From the NCBI GenBank assembly GCA_013112715.1, contig JABFGB010000028.1:1-64000 (forward strand): a stretch of 64,000 nucleotides of DNA, written 5' to 3'. Source of the stretch: Chloroflexota bacterium. GTDB lineage: Bacteria; Chloroflexota; Anaerolineae; Aggregatilineales; J027. Both the position numbers and the translations under genes were made by a program. Positions 1 through 9,551 of this stretch are shown here, piece by piece (positions within the stretch are counted from its first letter, which is position 1; the number at the start of each line of letters is the position of its first letter). The notes beneath the pieces are model-generated. The model searched no databases. It was not told where the DNA came from and worked only from the letters and a program-made list of their open reading frames with translations.

Positions 1-703
1 TCACCTCACTGGACGCAGGTAGGTACTGGGTGGTGAAGGTGGTTTCGGTGCCGTCGCCCCGGAAGGCGGTCAGGGCAATGGGATAATCCGATTCCATAAA
101 GTAGTGACCCAGCAGCCCATCGTCGGGCAAAGCCATTGCTGCCGGGAACAATTGCCCAAAGATGTTACTGCCCACATCGGCGGGGATGTCGAAGTTGTAT
201 TCAATACTCACCTTCTGCTGGAAGGTCGGATTGGTGATCGCCACATCGCCCTTAACGAAGGGGAAAATCCAATGCAGATACTTGGTCTGGGTCGCCCCGC
301 GCAGCATGGCCTCTTGGGTCAGGATAGCGATCATATCCGGCGCATTGACGACAGCCGTATCCAAGCTGTACTGCGGATAACGGCTGTTACTGGTGGCATC
401 CACCGCCGTATTGACGATGGCAACCGCCAAGTCCCGATCCATCAGGTCGCTGGTCAATTTCATCGAATTGATACGACGACGACCATAGGTGCGGTAGCCC
501 ACGTCCTTGTCCCCGGCCTGCCACGTTTGGGTGCCGGGGGTGGCACGATTCATTTCATTGAGGCGACAACCGTCAATGCTCCACGAATGCGAAGTAGAGC
601 CATTGGCGAGGGCTGTGCCTTGTGATCCGGCGGCGTAACCCGCTGAACTCCCGCGTTTGGCGAGAGTTAAGCGATACGAGCCACCGAGCATCAGGTCAGT
701 CAT
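1..703 (-). CDS. Phage tail tube-like protein (partial, C-terminus beyond left edge)
   Basis: The frame is open from an ATG at 703 to the window edge (234 residues, no stop), so the gene is cut by the window and not broken. A weak purine-rich stretch (AGGGAGTAA) precedes the ATG. The translation is rich in Gly, Thr and Ser, with alternating beta-type stretches and a conserved-looking middle segment (YRTYGRRRINSMKLTSDLMD). It is the last visible gene of the late operon, directly downstream of the neck genes, where tailed phages encode the major tail (tube) protein. The role is inferred from position and composition; I do not recognise a family motif. It could instead be another tail structural protein. 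Confidence 0.6.
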   Translation of the reverse strand, partial: MTDLMLGGSYRLTLAKRGSSAGYAAGSQGTALANGSTSHSWSIDGCRLNEMNRATPGTQTWQAGDKDVGYRTYGRRRINSMKLTSDLMDRDLAVAIVNTAVDATSNSRYPQYSLDTAVVNAPDMIAILTQEAMLRGATQTKYLHWIFPFVKGDVAITNPTFQQKVSIEYNFDIPADVGSNIFGQLFPAAMALPDDGLLGHYFMESDYPIALTAFRGDGTETTFTTQYLPASSEV

Positions 704-722
704 GTGAAATTACTCCCTGTCG

Positions 723-1247
723 CTAGGCGCGACTGTTTGTTATGCCATATTTAAAGGTGCAGCCCACCGTCACCAGCACGGCCCAGAATTCGGGATACTT
801 GGGGTCTTTGCTGACCGTCGTGATTTCCGACTCCCGAATGACCACACCGCCACTTAAAAACCCCAAGTCATCCTGCGTGCTGGTGTGTAAACGCGGATGC
901 TCCAAGTAGTAGTTCAAAATCGCCGTCTCGATGTCGGTGCCCTCGATGGGCGTTTCGGATCCCATGCGATTCTCGCCGTCTCGATTCAGCACATACGGCT
1001 TCACAAGGGTGAGCAGCACAAAGTTACGGGTGAATTCAACCATGCCCGCTGACGTTTTGACGGCAAGTTGTTTTTGGGGTTCGACCCATGCCATCGGCAA
1101 CAGTGAGTTGGCGGGTTTCGCCAAGTTCGGCGTGGTCATATAGACCGAATCCACCAACGGATAGAGCGGGTCAGTCCCCAACTGAATCTCACGATTGCAC
1201 AGTTGAAAACGCTCCAAAGCCAGACGGGTAAAGTTGGGCAGACTCAT
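723..1247 (-). CDS. Phage neck/tail-completion protein, hypothetical
   Basis: A 174-residue soluble protein with no cysteine pairs, membrane segment or recognised motif. It overlaps the preceding gene by 4 bases (ATGA) and lies 19 bases before the tail-tube-like gene, so it belongs to the same translationally coupled late block. In siphovirus-type genomes this slot usually holds the tail terminator or a head-tail joining protein. That role is inference from gene order only. Confidence 0.6.
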   Translation of the reverse strand: MSLPNFTRLALERFQLCNREIQLGTDPLYPLVDSVYMTTPNLAKPANSLLPMAWVEPQKQLAVKTSAGMVEFTRNFVLLTLVKPYVLNRDGENRMGSETPIEGTDIETAILNYYLEHPRLHTSTQDDLGFLSGGVVIRESEITTVSKDPKYPEFWAVLVTVGCTFKYGITNSRA

Positions 1248-1768
1248 CGGCGCACCTGTCCTTCAATCAAATACCCGCGCACGGTGCGACCATAGGCCGC
1301 GCCAGCTTGTTTGGCGAGACCCGGCACCTGATCACGCACATAGCGATGCAACTTGGGCCACCCAGTATCAAAGTGGCCGGGCAGTTGCCGATCGGCGATG
1401 ACATACGGCCCGTAGGAGGCGATACGGCGATCAATCGAGACGGACAGTACAAACCCGCGTGCCGAAAGCTGCTCCGGCTGGATGGTCGTGGCCTTGAGCA
1501 GCCTAAAGGTGCGACGATAGGGCACGGCGATGCCCCCCTGTGACACCCGCCACCAGTAGTAACGGCGCTGTTTGGCGGTGGCAAAACGGAATGGGTAACG
1601 CGGCCCATTGGGGGGATAGAAGTCTTTGCTGAGCCGCATGGCGCGAGCCGTCTGCTCATTGATCCCGGTTTTCACTACCGGGTGAGCAAACACCTCCACC
1701 GTGCGCTGGATAACCCGTTCCGCCTGATCAAAATCCGCCTGCACGCCGTTTTGGTTGATCTTCGTCAT
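1244..1768 (-). CDS. Phage neck protein, HK97 gp10-like position, hypothetical
   Basis: A 174-residue basic protein with many Arg, Tyr and Trp residues (for example QRRYYWWRVSQGG). Its start codon overlaps the stop of the upstream gene in an ATGA, and its own end overlaps the next start in the same way. This position between a gp6-like connector and a tail terminator is where many phages carry an HK97 gp10-like protein, and the length is compatible. No diagnostic motif is visible, so only the phage structural assignment is reasonably secure. Confidence 0.6.
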   Translation of the reverse strand: MTKINQNGVQADFDQAERVIQRTVEVFAHPVVKTGINEQTARAMRLSKDFYPPNGPRYPFRFATAKQRRYYWWRVSQGGIAVPYRRTFRLLKATTIQPEQLSARGFVLSVSIDRRIASYGPYVIADRQLPGHFDTGWPKLHRYVRDQVPGLAKQAGAAYGRTVRGYLIEGQVRR

Positions 1769-2244
1769 GGTTCGTCCCAGTCCTGCTCGTCTGTCCGATA
1801 GGTGAAGGCGTCATCCCGTTCCGGATGGCGCACGATCAAAAAAAACGGCTCGTCCTCGCTCTGCGGCTGCTGATCGGGTAGATACTGCTCCCCCCGACGC
1901 AGACGGCTCAAAAAGGCACGATAGTCTTCATGCCATGCCTTAACCGCAGGTGGTAGCTCATTCGGCGTGTACACCTGCGTGTAGAGCTTGTAAGCCGCTT
2001 CCGTCTCGACATACATACGCAGTAGGTTGATGCTGGCCGTCCCGGTCGCAGGCACTGTCGCATACCCTTCCGCCGCTAAGACCCCGTTGATCTCGGCCTC
2101 GACCTGATCAATGGTGGTCGTTGCTTGAGCCAAAGTCGGTTCGGTGTCTGTGCTGAAGGTCGTCACATCGGTGCAGTATTGCAGCCACTTCAGTACGCCA
2201 ATCGGGATATTGGAGACATCCACCTGTGCGTATGCAAATGCCAT
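1765..2244 (-). CDS. Phage head-tail connector-like protein
   Basis: A 159-residue protein whose first two thirds are predicted mostly helical, with an acidic, proline-rich C-terminal tail. Small helical proteins of this size directly after the capsid genes are typically gp6-like connector (adaptor) subunits that dock on the portal ring. Supporting features are the location right after the capsid gene group and the ATGA coupling to the next gene. Family membership was not verified. Confidence 0.55.
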   Translation of the reverse strand: MAFAYAQVDVSNIPIGVLKWLQYCTDVTTFSTDTEPTLAQATTTIDQVEAEINGVLAAEGYATVPATGTASINLLRMYVETEAAYKLYTQVYTPNELPPAVKAWHEDYRAFLSRLRRGEQYLPDQQPQSEDEPFFLIVRHPERDDAFTYRTDEQDWDEP

Positions 2245-2246
2245 TA

Positions 2247-2576
2247 TCAGCCGCCCTTCTTACCCTTTGGCACTTCCGGCAGCTTCTCAAGTTCGCCGGA
2301 TGCGCTCTGCGCGTCCGCAGGTGACACGTTGACCGGATCACCATTGGTAACTTCCGGTGCGCCGTCTTCGCCCATCGTTTCGATGAGGGCCTCGGATGCT
2401 TCCGCTGCCATTTCCGCCATAGACTTGGCAGGCTCACGGCCCTGCCCGCGCAGATAAATCGCGCACGCCCGCTCGTGGGCCACGTCCCAATCGAATTTGC
2501 AGCGGTCACAGAAAAAATGGTCACCGCGACGGGTCACATCGCCCGAATTACAGTTAATGCAGATATACCCTGCCAT
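2247..2576 (-). CDS. Small zinc-ribbon protein in the phage late operon
   Basis: I chose the ATG at 2576 (109 residues) because an AG-rich stretch (GGAGAAAGGG) lies upstream and the protein then opens directly into the zinc ribbon: CINCNSGD followed by CDRCKFDW, a CxxC...CxxC pair within the first 30 residues. The remainder is acidic and low in complexity, with a Lys-rich end (PKGKKGG). An in-frame ATG 60 bases further up is possible but would add residues with no visible function. It sits between the capsid gene and the connector gene. The ribbon suggests nucleic-acid or structural metal binding; the function is unknown. Confidence 0.6.
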   Translation of the reverse strand: MAGYICINCNSGDVTRRGDHFFCDRCKFDWDVAHERACAIYLRGQGREPAKSMAEMAAEASEALIETMGEDGAPEVTNGDPVNVSPADAQSASGELEKLPEVPKGKKGG

Positions 2577-2659
2577 GCCATCAACCCTTTCTCCAAAGTC
2601 CAACCATAAGCCGCCCGGAGACGGCTCTCGTCTCAAACAATCAGGTCAATAACGGCAGA

Positions 2660-3922
2660 TTAGCTCGTGCCGTCACTCCACAAGCAACCCTTCCAGCCGC
2701 CCGTCGCGTTGGTATGCGCACCGCCCGTGACATGCCGCACTTTGTATCCAATGGTGTCATCTTCATAATTGCCGTCCATTGGATTTTGCTCACCACTTCC
2801 GGCGCGAATGGCATTCGGCGCTTGAATAAACACCTGTGGCTCTTCATAGCCCCCAAGGAAGGCGTATTCAACCGCGTGCAGCAGGGTTGGATCAGAAAAC
2901 AGATACCAACTGGTATTGCCGTTGGTGGGGTCAAGAATCGGGATCATCGGGTCAACCACAATCGTCAGTTCACCCGCCAGCACGTTGGTTGTCCCGGCGA
3001 GGGTGACGGTGCCGGCTGTACCCGCTAGATTCAAGACGCCGAGTTCACGGAAGGCCTTGATACGCAAAACCGGAGGTACGACCAGATAGACCGGGGCATT
3101 GTTGAGGGGATTGCCGCCGTCGCCCGTAAAGGCCACGATGGTGTTAAACCCGGTCTCAATCGCTGCAATGGACAGCGCCGCGGTCAACTTGTTGTTCATG
3201 CCAGCGCCACGTGCCGCTTGGAACAGGGTAGCGTTTGCTACATACAGCGAGGAGTGTTGATACATCTCGGTCTGAATGGCATCATTTGCCATCTCTTCAG
3301 GCAAGCTGGCAAAGGCGTCGGTATCATCGTTGATGATCATTTCCCAATTGAGCTTGTACTTCTTGCCGTATTTTTTGACGGCATAGGTCAGGCTGCTTTC
3401 GGAGAGGCTGTCCTGTTTGTAATCCGTACCCGGACGCACTTCACTCAGGCGGCTGCCCCCATGACGGCGCACGCTGCCCACACTGCGGAAATCGCGCACG
3501 AGGCGACGGCGCATAAACCGGCGATAGGTAGGTGAATACCGCGCATAGGCGGTTAACACCAGACGATCCAGTGTGTCACCGAGCAGCACCGGGAAATCCG
3601 CGCTATTCATGGATTCGGTGAACCACTGGCGCAACGATGCACGCCCACTCACGACCCGCTTGTAGCCTGTGGCTACTTCAGCGAGGCGCACGGCATACTT
3701 GGGCGACATAGCGCGGTGGGTGTTCAGCCGTTGGCCTTCACCCGCAAAGATGATGTCGGGGTTAATCTGGTCGCCCTCATAACTCCCCAATTCTTCAAGC
3801 GGCGCGGCTCTGTTGCCTGCCCCTTCTTTGAGTGCCGCAGGCGCTACCCCGGTAGGTTTGACCTCGGCTGCTTTGGATGCCGCCTCGATAATCAGATCGA
3901 GGGCATCAGTCAATTCTGGCAT
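2660..3922 (-). CDS. Phage major capsid protein
   Basis: A 420-residue protein downstream of the protease/scaffold and decoration genes, the canonical place for the major head subunit. After a roughly 75-residue N-terminal arm (a candidate proteolysed delta region) comes a block typical of Mu gpT/HK97-fold capsids, beginning FTESMNSADFP and including a basic stretch and a YGKKYKLNWEMIINDD segment. The C-terminal half is rich in Gly, Ala and beta structure (P-domain-like), ending with WKGCLWSDGTS. Length fits the HK97-fold family. It forms the icosahedral shell. Assignment rests on gene order plus overall sequence character. Confidence 0.85.
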   Translation of the reverse strand: MPELTDALDLIIEAASKAAEVKPTGVAPAALKEGAGNRAAPLEELGSYEGDQINPDIIFAGEGQRLNTHRAMSPKYAVRLAEVATGYKRVVSGRASLRQWFTESMNSADFPVLLGDTLDRLVLTAYARYSPTYRRFMRRRLVRDFRSVGSVRRHGGSRLSEVRPGTDYKQDSLSESSLTYAVKKYGKKYKLNWEMIINDDTDAFASLPEEMANDAIQTEMYQHSSLYVANATLFQAARGAGMNNKLTAALSIAAIETGFNTIVAFTGDGGNPLNNAPVYLVVPPVLRIKAFRELGVLNLAGTAGTVTLAGTTNVLAGELTIVVDPMIPILDPTNGNTSWYLFSDPTLLHAVEYAFLGGYEEPQVFIQAPNAIRAGSGEQNPMDGNYEDDTIGYKVRHVTGGAHTNATGGWKGCLWSDGTS

Positions 3923-3976
3923 AACACATTCTCCTTGAGACTTAGCTAGACGAAACGACTGCGAACAGCCGAGAGA

Positions 3977-4330
3977 TTAGGCGAACATCAGCACTTGGAT
4001 CGTGGCGGTTGCCCCGCTGCCCACCGTCGCCAGTGCATACCCAATCGAGACGCCATTGGTGGCATCCTTGTTGATTTCTGTGCCGTCTTTGTAAAGACGG
4101 TCACCCACCGCCACTGCTGAGTTGCCCCCGGCGTTGGCCCCAGTGACAGCGAGTTCTGCGACAAACGAACCCGGCAGGATGCACGGTGCTTTGTTGGCGC
4201 TGTCGCTCGCTTCCAACAAAAACACGGGCATCTGACTAATCAAAATCACGGAGCCTTTGGTTTGGCTTGCGCCCACCGTCAGTTCCAATCGGACATTGCT
4301 GCCCCGGTCATACTTCACATTGGTTGCCAT
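3977..4330 (-). CDS. Capsid decoration/stabilising protein (DUF2190-like)
   Basis: A 117-residue protein rich in Gly, Ala, Val and Thr. It has an SH3-like or beta-barrel character and a C-terminal stretch (GYALATVGSGATATIQVLM) that matches what I know of DUF2190, a family encoded between protease and capsid genes and thought to act as a head decoration or stabilising protein. It lies between the protease/scaffold and the capsid gene with about 50-base gaps. The family call is from memory of the pattern. Confidence 0.7.
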   Translation of the reverse strand: MATNVKYDRGSNVRLELTVGASQTKGSVILISQMPVFLLEASDSANKAPCILPGSFVAELAVTGANAGGNSAVAVGDRLYKDGTEINKDATNGVSIGYALATVGSGATATIQVLMFA

Positions 4331-4380
4331 GAAAAAAAATCCTTCCTGCTTGGCGTTAAACGAATGATGAACAGCGTGGG

Positions 4381-5616
4381 CTAGTCTAGGTAGCGCCCGC
4401 GCACGGCGATTTTCAATTGGTCGTCCGGCACGAGACCTTTAAAGGCCTCGGTCAAGATCGTCTCGGCGGTTTTGCTTTCCTCAATGGGCAATTGCAGCCC
4501 GGTGACGGCTCCATTGGGAGCAACCTGCGCGAGATAGGTTTTTTCCGCCTCGGCGAGTTTGGTCAGTTCAGCCGTCAACTGCTCAATGGTCTGCTGACTG
4601 CCATGCGTGCCGTAGGCTTCCAGCAGCGGCTTGGCGTTTTCCCGTACCCGCTTTTGACTGGCGGCGGGCAAAGGTGAGTCGCGCAACACGGTTTGCAGTT
4701 TCGCCACCCCTTCATAGGTGCGTGCCTGCCGGAATAATGTGGTGTTTTGTTCGAGCAGCCGTTGGTTGGATTCACGCAGGGCAATGATCTCCGTCGCGGC
4801 GGCGGATTCTTCGACCGGGGTTTCCGGCTCGTCTTCAGCGGGTACTTCACGCACGCTCTCTTGTAAATCCACATACCCACCCGCTGCGCCGACGGTCACG
4901 AGGTCAACGGAGGTATGGGGGTGAGGGATAAAAGACTCGACGACAAACTCACCGTCGGCATTACGTTTGCCCGATCCCGTCGCGTGGATGGACAAGTCGC
5001 CGATGATGCCTTCTTTGATTTTGGTGCGCAGGCCCGTCTCAGCCTCGCTCATGACCACCGGGGCACGCAGGGCCGGGTTGCCGTTTTTGTCCTTGCCGAC
5101 ATAGGCTTGACCCAAACGGCCTACCACATCGCGCACTGAGCGTTCGGGGCGTTGGGTCTCTTCGACGGCGGTGGGGTGATCGGCGAAGATCGGACGACCA
5201 CTGAAGACGGCGATCCCGGATTGCAGGGCGGCACTGGTGTAATGCCGTCCGTTGGTGGATTTACCTTCGACGATAATGACGGCCTCAGTAGGCTTGCCAC
5301 GTGTCGCTTCGATAAAACCGCGAAACGATTCTTCCACCGTACCGTCTTCCGCCGCGACGGGTACATAGTCCAATGTGTAGGATTCCCACTGCTCGCGCGG
5401 GGCAAAGGTCACGCCGCTGTCATCGCTGCTGTACGGCACGCGCCAATACTTGGGATTGGCATAGTCGCCATATTTCACATAGGCGTGATCGGGAAATACA
5501 TCGCAGACATACGACCACACCTCCGGGCTTTCGCCTTGCAGCTGCCGCCATGCCGTGCGCACACGCTCGATGAGGTCATCCAATGACCCGCCGGATTCTT
5601 GAAAATTCACTAACAT
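4381..5616 (-). CDS. Prohead protease fused to scaffold-like C-terminus
   Basis: The start at 5616 is preceded by a strong ribosome-binding site (GGGAGGT, about 5-9 bases upstream), which is better than an in-frame ATG 15 bases further up. Residues about 110-260 resemble a phage maturation protease: VIIVEGKSTNGRHY, an IFADHP segment, an EGIIGDLSIHATG stretch and HPHTSVDLVTVGAAGG. An acidic linker follows, then a long helical C-terminal part (about residues 275-400) of the kind that acts as an internal scaffold. Fusion of protease and scaffold in one reading frame is common in tailed phages. The gene overlaps the minor head gene by 7 bases. Catalytic residues were not assigned with certainty. 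Confidence 0.75.
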   Translation of the reverse strand: MLVNFQESGGSLDDLIERVRTAWRQLQGESPEVWSYVCDVFPDHAYVKYGDYANPKYWRVPYSSDDSGVTFAPREQWESYTLDYVPVAAEDGTVEESFRGFIEATRGKPTEAVIIVEGKSTNGRHYTSAALQSGIAVFSGRPIFADHPTAVEETQRPERSVRDVVGRLGQAYVGKDKNGNPALRAPVVMSEAETGLRTKIKEGIIGDLSIHATGSGKRNADGEFVVESFIPHPHTSVDLVTVGAAGGYVDLQESVREVPAEDEPETPVEESAAATEIIALRESNQRLLEQNTTLFRQARTYEGVAKLQTVLRDSPLPAASQKRVRENAKPLLEAYGTHGSQQTIEQLTAELTKLAEAEKTYLAQVAPNGAVTGLQLPIEESKTAETILTEAFKGLVPDDQLKIAVRGRYLD

Positions 5617-6332
5617 AATTCGACCTCCCACTCTCGGATGTCATAAATGGCGTAGATTTCTTGTGTCACCGGGCGCAGTTCCGGCGACTCCAATAACATC
5701 AAGGCAATACCCTGCGCGATGTCGGCTTCTTGCACGTCCTCACCCATTTCCAGCCGCAGCGGATTCCATGACCGCGCCAAGTCAAGGCAGTCTTCGCAGT
5801 GTTCGGCGGGCGAGAGTTGCCACCAAACCAGTACGGCCACCTGCCGTCCGTCTTCGTCGTATTCATACTGAATCCGCAACCGACACTTACAATTGCCACG
5901 ACAGACGGTTTGGCCGTCACGTGGGTACTGGGGGAGCTGCACCGGAATAGCACTTTTCCAAAAAATCGCCTGCGTACTGCGGGCATACAGTTTGCTGCGC
6001 TCCACCGCAAACGTCAGGGGCTTGCCTTGCAGACTGGCCGCCTCAATGACCCGTGCAAACCGCGCCAAATACTTGTATTGACGGCGCAATTCCGGCCCCA
6101 ACGCCAGATAATCGGAGGGGTTCACCTCCGTCGCAAGGCCACCCTTCCCGGTGACAAATTGCTCCAGCGCCGATCGTCGTAACTCCTCACGCATGGCAAG
6201 CTGCCAGTCTTGTAAGCTGATCTGGCCGTCCACGAGCTGCTGGGTGAGCGCCTCCATACGCTGTTCACTTGCCAGTCGCAGCGCATTGGCATAGCGACGA
6301 CGATCATCGGCGTTTTTCATGGGATCAGGCAT
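5610..6332 (-). CDS. Phage minor head (morphogenesis) protein
   Basis: A 240-residue protein with a helical N-terminal half and a cysteine-rich C-terminal module: CRGNCKCRL about residues 145-153, then HCEDCLDLA about residues 178-186 followed by WNPL. This CxGxCxC...HCxxC arrangement is what I know from Mu gpF-like/SPP1 gp7-like minor head proteins, which are encoded between portal and protease as here. It probably binds a metal. It overlaps the portal gene by 8 bases and the protease gene by 7, consistent with translational coupling. Confidence 0.75.
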   Translation of the reverse strand: MPDPMKNADDRRRYANALRLASEQRMEALTQQLVDGQISLQDWQLAMREELRRSALEQFVTGKGGLATEVNPSDYLALGPELRRQYKYLARFARVIEAASLQGKPLTFAVERSKLYARSTQAIFWKSAIPVQLPQYPRDGQTVCRGNCKCRLRIQYEYDEDGRQVAVLVWWQLSPAEHCEDCLDLARSWNPLRLEMGEDVQEADIAQGIALMLLESPELRPVTQEIYAIYDIREWEVELC

Positions 6333-7998
6333 CCACCGCCTCCAACGAAAGCCCCATCTCTTTTAACAACTCATCCAAGGTAGGCATCTCTTCCCAGTGC
6401 TCCAATGCGGATTTGATTTCGGCTTTGGTGATGCGCTCCACCTTCTCAGCTTCGTTTTTCGCCAGTGGCGTACCTACACCCTCACGCACCGGGGATTCTT
6501 CAGAGGTCGGCGGCGCAGTGGGTTGCGGGGCGGGTAAGTTGGGCATCAGAAAGCCGTCCTGTTTCATTTGTTCAATTAGGGCACCGCTGTCCCTATCCCC
6601 CCCAAAGAGATTGATGGCAACTTCGGCCTTCTTTTCAGGTGGCAACATCTGCTGTCCGGTGGACGCTTCCGCAGTGGCGACTTGAGCCAGCGCACTGGCT
6701 TGCACCGCCACATCTTTTTGTACGATCGGCGGGAAGATCACATCAATCGTTAGATCAGTATTGGCTTGCGGCTCAATCGTCCAGATGGGATACGCCCCGG
6801 ACTGATCCAGTGCGACGACGGCCTGACGACCCAGCGTGCCATGACGAATGCCTTGCAGTACCACAAAGGCCAAAATCTCGTTCAACACATCCATCCAGAA
6901 CTGCTGCCGAAACTCAAAAATTTTCAGCATGGGCAACTCCATCGCCGTCGCAGTGGCAAGATTACCCGTCGAGGGGTCGCCCAAATAATGTTCAAAGACC
7001 CCTGAACCAATCCCGGCCATTTGGCGAAACATGCGCATGTCGTTGTAGGCGTTAGCGGCCATCGTGTCGAACTTCAGTTGTTCGAGATTGGAGGCCTCGT
7101 TTTCAATGAACGTGTTGCCCCCCTGACGGCGCTCGTTGCCGTCCATGTCATATTTCATGCGTGTCTCATAACGCGACCACCGCGCCGCCGCCATCTCAGC
7201 AGCTTGACGATTCCCTTTAATCTTTTGTTTAAAGGCAAAGGTGGACCCGGCCAGCGTGAGCACGGCCCGATCTTGCATGAACCCGGTTAAGGCCTTAATC
7301 CATCGCACGGAGGTGCGTTTGGGAGATAACCCGCGCCCGCCAATCGCGTCGGATACCACTTGCATCACGGCGATTTCAGTGTTTGGGCCTAAGAAATCAG
7401 GGCGGGCCAACTGCCCGCGGGTATCCGCGACGCGGTAATCCAAAAGGGGATAGCGCTCCGTCCGATTTTCCGGCCCGTTGACGTCTGCCAGATAATATTG
7501 TTGGAGCTTCGCATCCCCCTTGGCCGGGATGACTTTGGCGATTTGCGACGGCGGTAGGGTGCGCACCGTGACTTGCCCGGTCAGGGTCGAGGTATAGAAG
7601 GCGAGAAATAATTCCCCCTCCAGTTGCAGTTCTTTGTTTAAATCCCACTGGGCCGCAGCCGTCGTTAAACTCGCCCGATTGTTCGGATGCCGCCAGAACT
7701 TTTGAATCACGGCATCAATGGTTGCGTCTTTGGCCTTCACCGTCACGCCCCGTGAAAAGGTATAGGCATTCTCCAGCTCCACCATGTAGTGCATGGTGGG
7801 ATCGGTTTGGTAGTAGTAACGCACTTCATCGTTGACTTGACGCCGATTCAGCCCGGTGAGCATATCCACACCGCTGCCGCTGCCTAAGGGGAGCCAGCCG
7901 GGTTCGTTGAGTTCCTTGGGCAGACGCTGACCAAGCGCTTCGCTCAAAATTTCCTGATAAATCGTGGGACGGATGGTATCTAAATAAGTGTCGAGCAT
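6325..7998 (-). CDS. Phage portal protein
   Basis: A protein of about 557 residues directly downstream of the large terminase gene. It contains the expected long helical and beta regions, a segment reading FRQMAGIGSGVFEHYLGDPS (typical portal region where the crown or wing meets the stem) and a long Pro/Ser/Glu-rich C-terminal tail. Length fits portal subunits. The dodecameric portal is the DNA entry vertex and terminase docking site. I prefer the ATG at 7998 (MLDTYLDT), two bases after the terminase stop, over the ATG at 8007, because the only purine-rich sequence (TGGA) has suitable spacing to the former. Confidence 0.85.
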   Translation of the reverse strand: MLDTYLDTIRPTIYQEILSEALGQRLPKELNEPGWLPLGSGSGVDMLTGLNRRQVNDEVRYYYQTDPTMHYMVELENAYTFSRGVTVKAKDATIDAVIQKFWRHPNNRASLTTAAAQWDLNKELQLEGELFLAFYTSTLTGQVTVRTLPPSQIAKVIPAKGDAKLQQYYLADVNGPENRTERYPLLDYRVADTRGQLARPDFLGPNTEIAVMQVVSDAIGGRGLSPKRTSVRWIKALTGFMQDRAVLTLAGSTFAFKQKIKGNRQAAEMAAARWSRYETRMKYDMDGNERRQGGNTFIENEASNLEQLKFDTMAANAYNDMRMFRQMAGIGSGVFEHYLGDPSTGNLATATAMELPMLKIFEFRQQFWMDVLNEILAFVVLQGIRHGTLGRQAVVALDQSGAYPIWTIEPQANTDLTIDVIFPPIVQKDVAVQASALAQVATAEASTGQQMLPPEKKAEVAINLFGGDRDSGALIEQMKQDGFLMPNLPAPQPTAPPTSEESPVREGVGTPLAKNEAEKVERITKAEIKSALEHWEEMPTLDELLKEMGLSLEAVDA

Positions 7999-8000
7999 AG

Positions 8001-9551
8001 TCACCATTCCAGTCGGTCATGAAAAGATTCGTAGACGACGGTTTCGCCCGCGCTGGCATCTACAATTTGACTGATTTGATACGCCCCCATGCTCAGGGCG
8101 ACGGCACCGTCAATCTTTTTACTCGCAGCACGCTTGACGATCCGGATCGCCTCACCACTCAGTTCCTCTTTGGCGTCGGCGTTTTGAATGTGCTGACGCA
8201 GTTCGGCATTGCCGGAATGACGCAGACGGCGCTGATTGATGCGGTAGAGTAACTCGGTGTCGGCCTTCAGGCGCTCCGGGCCTTGCCCGAAGGCATAAAA
8301 GGGAATGGTCGTGTAGGTTTTGCTGAGTTGGGTCATGAAGTCATGCAGTTGGTGCATGTCATAAGCGACACAGACCACCCCATAGCGTTGAAACATGGAT
8401 TGCAGGGTAGGCTTGAGAGTTTTTTCATAATCCATCTTGCCGTCTTTGGGCGGCAGGAAAATCCGGGTTTCGAGTTCGATGACCTTGTCTTGGTACATGG
8501 TCACGGCGACGGCAGCCGTACTGTCACTGGAAACCGCCGCGTCTACCCCGATGACCACTGGGAGGCAGAGCAGGGTCTGGCGCTCCTCCGGGGCAATGGC
8601 AAGGCCGTCCCAGAGTTCCATCGGCACAAAAGCGTTTTGACTGCTCACCCACTGATTGAGATGCAGGCGACGGAAGTTAATGGGACGCTCGGACGCTTCT
8701 TGCTGGGTGTAATAGCGTGCGCCCTCTTCCCCTTGTTGCCAAGGCATCCGCCGCGCTTCGACCCCGGTGTCGATGTAAGCGATCAGACCCGATTCCTCAT
8801 GCCCATAGATCGGGTAGTCCGGGTGCAGCTGCACCCCTTCGGCTAACGCGCGATCCCACAGGGTTTGAAGGAGGTTGCTTTCCCCTTCATACCCGGCATA
8901 ACTTTCGACAAAACGGAAACTCAACCACTGCGTCGGCACGGGCTGCATTTCATCAAAAAAGCGCTCTTCTTCTTCATAGGTGTAGCCGTGAAACTCCGTC
9001 CATGTCGTCAGGCATTGGTTGGCGCCGGCCTCGCCTTTGGCATTGACGGGCAGGGGCTTGATAAACGACTTGGTGGGCAGGTAAGTGAGGCGGGTTGCCA
9101 TCACGTCCCATTCATGGGCAAACGGCGAGAGTTCAATGCTCTTACGGGTAATCTCAAAGGCACGCTCTTTAGCCTGTTCCAACTTGTTGCCCAAATGATA
9201 AATTTGTTTGTAGCGGCCCCATGTCTCACAAGCCCACTGCTGCACCAGTGCCGCGATGGTGGTTTTGCCGGATTTTTTGATAGTTGAATACAGCCCGGTC
9301 TGCCACTTGAAGCGTCCATTGTCACGCCGCTCAAAAAACAATTGCAGGACGGCCTGCTGCACGGGTTCAAGCGTGATGGGCCGTCCGGTTTCCTCGACAT
9401 AAAAGCGCTTGGCCGCCCACTCGACAATATCCGGCAACACAAGGGGTGGCGCTTCTTCAACCGGGGCGGCAGATTGCGCCTGCTTATATTGAGAAATCCG
9501 TAACGCGAAGTCGCGGGCGTTAGGCCTAGGGAGTGAGGTTGCTGCCATCAT
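8001..9551 (-). CDS. Terminase large subunit (TerL)
   Basis: The DNA-packaging motor subunit: ATPase plus headful nuclease. The ATPase P-loop is the STIKKSGKTT segment near residue 90, a common TerL variant. An acidic cluster follows at TEFHGYTYEEEERFFDE. The C-terminal RNase-H-like nuclease shows the expected aspartates in VIGVDAAVSSDS, CVAYDMHQ and KKIDGAVALSMG. Length (516 residues) is normal. The start at 9551 has a GAGGAG ribosome-binding site, and the gene overlaps the small-subunit gene by 26 bases. The subfamily resembles the YmfN/Terminase_1-type enzymes. Confidence 0.9.
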   Translation of the reverse strand: MMAATSLPRPNARDFALRISQYKQAQSAAPVEEAPPLVLPDIVEWAAKRFYVEETGRPITLEPVQQAVLQLFFERRDNGRFKWQTGLYSTIKKSGKTTIAALVQQWACETWGRYKQIYHLGNKLEQAKERAFEITRKSIELSPFAHEWDVMATRLTYLPTKSFIKPLPVNAKGEAGANQCLTTWTEFHGYTYEEEERFFDEMQPVPTQWLSFRFVESYAGYEGESNLLQTLWDRALAEGVQLHPDYPIYGHEESGLIAYIDTGVEARRMPWQQGEEGARYYTQQEASERPINFRRLHLNQWVSSQNAFVPMELWDGLAIAPEERQTLLCLPVVIGVDAAVSSDSTAAVAVTMYQDKVIELETRIFLPPKDGKMDYEKTLKPTLQSMFQRYGVVCVAYDMHQLHDFMTQLSKTYTTIPFYAFGQGPERLKADTELLYRINQRRLRHSGNAELRQHIQNADAKEELSGEAIRIVKRAASKKIDGAVALSMGAYQISQIVDASAGETVVYESFHDRLEW